Of a stretch of DNA of 64,000 bases, positions 62,291 to 64,000 are shown piece by piece. Origin of the DNA: Fibrivirga algicola (GTDB lineage Bacteria > Bacteroidota > Bacteroidia > Cytophagales > Spirosomataceae); assembly GCF_011742925.1 (NCBI RefSeq), contig NZ_WAEL01000002.1, positions 186,001 to 250,000 of the forward strand, written 5' to 3'. Under the pieces are notes generated by a model. The model was not told the origin of the DNA and did not search any database. It saw nothing but the letters and a program-made list of their open reading frames with translations. Positions within the stretch are counted from its first letter, which is position 1, and every line of letters begins with the position of its first letter. The translations under genes and the position numbers were made by a program.

Positions 62291-64000
62291 ATGTCATTAA
62301 TTAACAAAATCCGTGAACGCTCCGGATTAGCAGTAGGCGTAATCGCCGTTAGCTTGATTCTGTTCATTGTGGGGAGCGATTTGCTCGGCGGCAAGAGTAC
62401 GCTGTTTGGCAACAATAACCAGGAAATCGGCACCATTGATGGTCGAACCATCGATAACCAGGATTTTCAGGCAAAAGTAGAGCAGGTTCGTGCTCAGTAT
62501 GAGCAGCAAACGGGCCGCGCTCCGGGCGAACAGGAAATGACTCAGATTCGGGAACAGGCCTGGAATCAACTCATTTTTGAAACCGCCTATCAGAAAGAAT
62601 TTGATAAACTCGGTCTGACCGTGTCGCCCGAAGAACTCGTGGACATGGTACAGGGTAGCAACGTCAGCCCCGAAGTGCGGCAGGCGTTTACTAACCCGCA
62701 GACGGGTGTTTTCGACAAAAATCAGGTTATTCAGTATCTGAAAGGCCTGCGGAACGTACCACCTGCTCAACAGGCACAGTGGGCCTCGTTTGAACAGCAA
62801 ATCAGCACGAATCGCCTCCGCGAGAAGTTCGACAACCTGATGCGTCTATCGAACTACGCCACTACGGCTGAAGCCCAGAAGGAATACCAGGCTCAGAATA
62901 CAAAGGCCGATGTGAAGTTCCTGTTCGTTCCCTATTACTCGGTCAACGATACCACCGTGAAGGTAACCGACTCGGAACTGAGCGATTACCTGAGCAAGCA
63001 TAAAGACGAATATCCTGGTGCCGACACCCGTTCAATCCAGTACGTATCATTCGCCGTGAACCCATCGAAAGAAGATAGCGCGTCATTGTACAACGAAATC
63101 AAAACGCTGGCTCGGGGTTTAGGTGGTGCTACCAACGACTCTACGTTTGCGCGCCAGAACAGCGACGTACCTGTGCCCCTTTATCTGACAGCCGGTGAAA
63201 TGCCCGAGCAGCTTCGTGCGGCCGTGCCTACGTTCTCGCCAGGTGGTGTATATGGTCCTTTCCGCGATGGCAACACGTACTTTATCTATAAGTATGGCGG
63301 TACCAAGCGTGATACCAGCTTCACCGTTCGGGCCAGCCATATTCTGATTCGCGCTACGGCTAAGACAGACTCAGCCAAAGCAGATGCCCGTCGTCGGGCC
63401 GAGAGCATCCTGAAACAGATTCAGGGTGGCGCCAGCTTTGAAGCACTGGCACAAAGCAACAGCGAAGACGGATCAGCCCAGCAGGGTGGTGATCTGGGTT
63501 ATTTCAAAAATGATGGTCGGATGGTAAAAGCATTCGAGTCAGCCATCTTCGGATTTGCCGGTTCAGGCCTGATCCCACGGGTGGTTGAAACCGATTTTGG
63601 TTACCACATCATCAAAATCACCGAGCCCAAAACGAACCTGCTGTATCGTGTAGCGGGTATTGGCAAAACGATTACGCCAAGCGAAGCCACTACGAACGAA
63701 GCTTACCAGAAGGCCAGCCAGTTTGCGGCTAACAGTAAGTCGAAAGAAGCATTTGATGAAAATGCTAAGAAAGACAAATCACTGGTGATTGCCAATGCCG
63801 AGCGTATTCCGGAAACAGCATCGAACATCAATGCGTTGACCGACGCCCGTGCTATTGTTCGGTGGGCGTTCGACGACAAGACGGATAAAAACAGCGTATC
63901 GGAGCCGTTCCAGGTGGGCGACCAGTACGTAGTGGCCGTTCTGACAGGTAGCACGGATAAAGACGAAGTGAAAGTTGATGACTATCGCACCGAACTAACC
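62291..64000 (+). CDS. ppiD: PpiD/SurA-like peptidyl-prolyl isomerase, 3'-truncated
   Basis: From ATG 62291 the frame is open to the last base (about 570 codons). It begins with a short cytosolic part and one membrane helix (LAVGVIAVSLILFIVG, about residues 13-30). A SurA N-terminal-like helical domain follows (IGTIDGRTIDNQDFQAKVEQ; EQAWNQLIFETAYQKEF), then a PpiC-type parvulin domain (about 345-440: VRASHILIRA, DGSAQQGGDLGYFKNDGRMVKAFESA, ETDFGYHIIKI). The organisation is PpiD: an inner-membrane-anchored chaperone for newly exported proteins. The C-terminus lies beyond the window. Confidence 0.95.
   Translation, partial: MSLINKIRERSGLAVGVIAVSLILFIVGSDLLGGKSTLFGNNNQEIGTIDGRTIDNQDFQAKVEQVRAQYEQQTGRAPGEQEMTQIREQAWNQLIFETAYQKEFDKLGLTVSPEELVDMVQGSNVSPEVRQAFTNPQTGVFDKNQVIQYLKGLRNVPPAQQAQWASFEQQISTNRLREKFDNLMRLSNYATTAEAQKEYQAQNTKADVKFLFVPYYSVNDTTVKVTDSELSDYLSKHKDEYPGADTRSIQYVSFAVNPSKEDSASLYNEIKTLARGLGGATNDSTFARQNSDVPVPLYLTAGEMPEQLRAAVPTFSPGGVYGPFRDGNTYFIYKYGGTKRDTSFTVRASHILIRATAKTDSAKADARRRAESILKQIQGGASFEALAQSNSEDGSAQQGGDLGYFKNDGRMVKAFESAIFGFAGSGLIPRVVETDFGYHIIKITEPKTNLLYRVAGIGKTITPSEATTNEAYQKASQFAANSKSKEAFDENAKKDKSLVIANAERIPETASNINALTDARAIVRWAFDDKTDKNSVSEPFQVGDQYVVAVLTGSTDKDEVKVDDYRTELT

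Larger units (their letters stand above)
1627..63173. repeat. Dispersed 9-mer ACGTACCTG / CAGGTACGT
   Basis: Counted by eye. Plus-strand form at 3556, 9805, 10258, 10651, 10819, 19785, 20017, 21190, 23936, 26094, 31906, 33631, 36163, 39593, 43502, 44041, 55021, 56803, 61777, 61867 and 63165 (21 sites). Complement form at 1627, 4433, 4535, 7508, 23511, 26406, 43536, 51282, 55959, 57818 and 59186 (11 sites). Near-variants ending in CCA, CCG or CTA are also frequent, so the core may be ACGTACC. All 32 lie inside genes, in several codon phases (for example Thr-Tyr-Leu, Asn-Val-Pro, Gln-Val-Arg, Gly-Thr-Leu, Arg-Thr-Trp). Confidence 0.75.

Noticed and set aside
1-64000. CRISPR arrays, insertion sequences, rRNA and prophage
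   Set aside because: No regularly spaced repeats, transposase or integrase genes, rRNA-like blocks or phage structural genes were seen.

Overview
The window looks like a chromosomal segment of a Bacteroidota bacterium, most likely a Cytophagales/Spirosomaceae member (Spirosoma-like). The reasons are: secreted proteins carrying type IX secretion (T9SS) C-terminal signals (12132-15350 and 28828-30786), Bacteroidota-style promoters (TAnnTTTG -7 elements, e.g. 16206-16213), few Shine-Dalgarno sites, many short-leader lipoproteins, BatA/LytTR/PpiD/RibBA proteins typical of the phylum, and moderately high GC. No rRNA, tRNA, CRISPR array, transposase or prophage was seen.

Layout. 1-12.1 kb: GAF fragment, AraC regulator with an SDR oxidoreductase, lipoprotein alpha/beta hydrolase, lone HNH nuclease, secreted M20 amidohydrolase plus tricorn-like protease, a VSR/Mom-like protein and a UbiA prenyltransferase. 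12.1-20.9 kb: giant T9SS beta-propeller protein, then a MarR regulator divergent from a complete EmrA-EmrB-TolC efflux operon, and a lone ACP. 20.9-33.2 kb: YheT-like hydrolase, a TauD-AKR-GT2 operon, BatA, RibBA, a T9SS type B protein, YbaB-GT2 and serine acetyltransferase. 33.3-43.6 kb: sugar dehydrogenase-like lipoprotein, an unusual membrane protein (34956), a PfkB kinase, a translationally coupled lipoprotein / ECF sigma / membrane-vWA set, an MFS sugar transporter and a BamA/TamA-like outer membrane protein. 43.7-51.6 kb: a dense signalling block (hybrid kinase, two single-domain receivers, an NtrC-type sigma54 activator, LytTR regulator with LytS kinase) enclosing a porin and a tiny stress-type membrane protein, each preceded by a sigma54-like element. 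51.7-64 kb: phosphatase, thioesterase, a decayed peroxiredoxin/AhpD gene pair, cytochrome c, cold-shock protein, several small secreted proteins, a GH95-like glycosidase, a CrtA-like protein and the start of PpiD, which runs off the window.

The strongest unexplained signal is not a gene. The 9-mer ACGTACCTG (or its complement) occurs at least 32 times in the window by manual count, against about 0.5 expected for a random 9-mer, and it falls in five of the six possible codon phases, so it is selected or spread as DNA rather than as a protein motif. A second DNA-level feature is a set of very long, nearly perfect, mutually unrelated hairpins at gene ends (25, 40 and 46 bp stems). Most coordinates of starts are inferred: where the longest open frame began at GTG/TTG in front of a better ATG with a signal peptide, the ATG was chosen.
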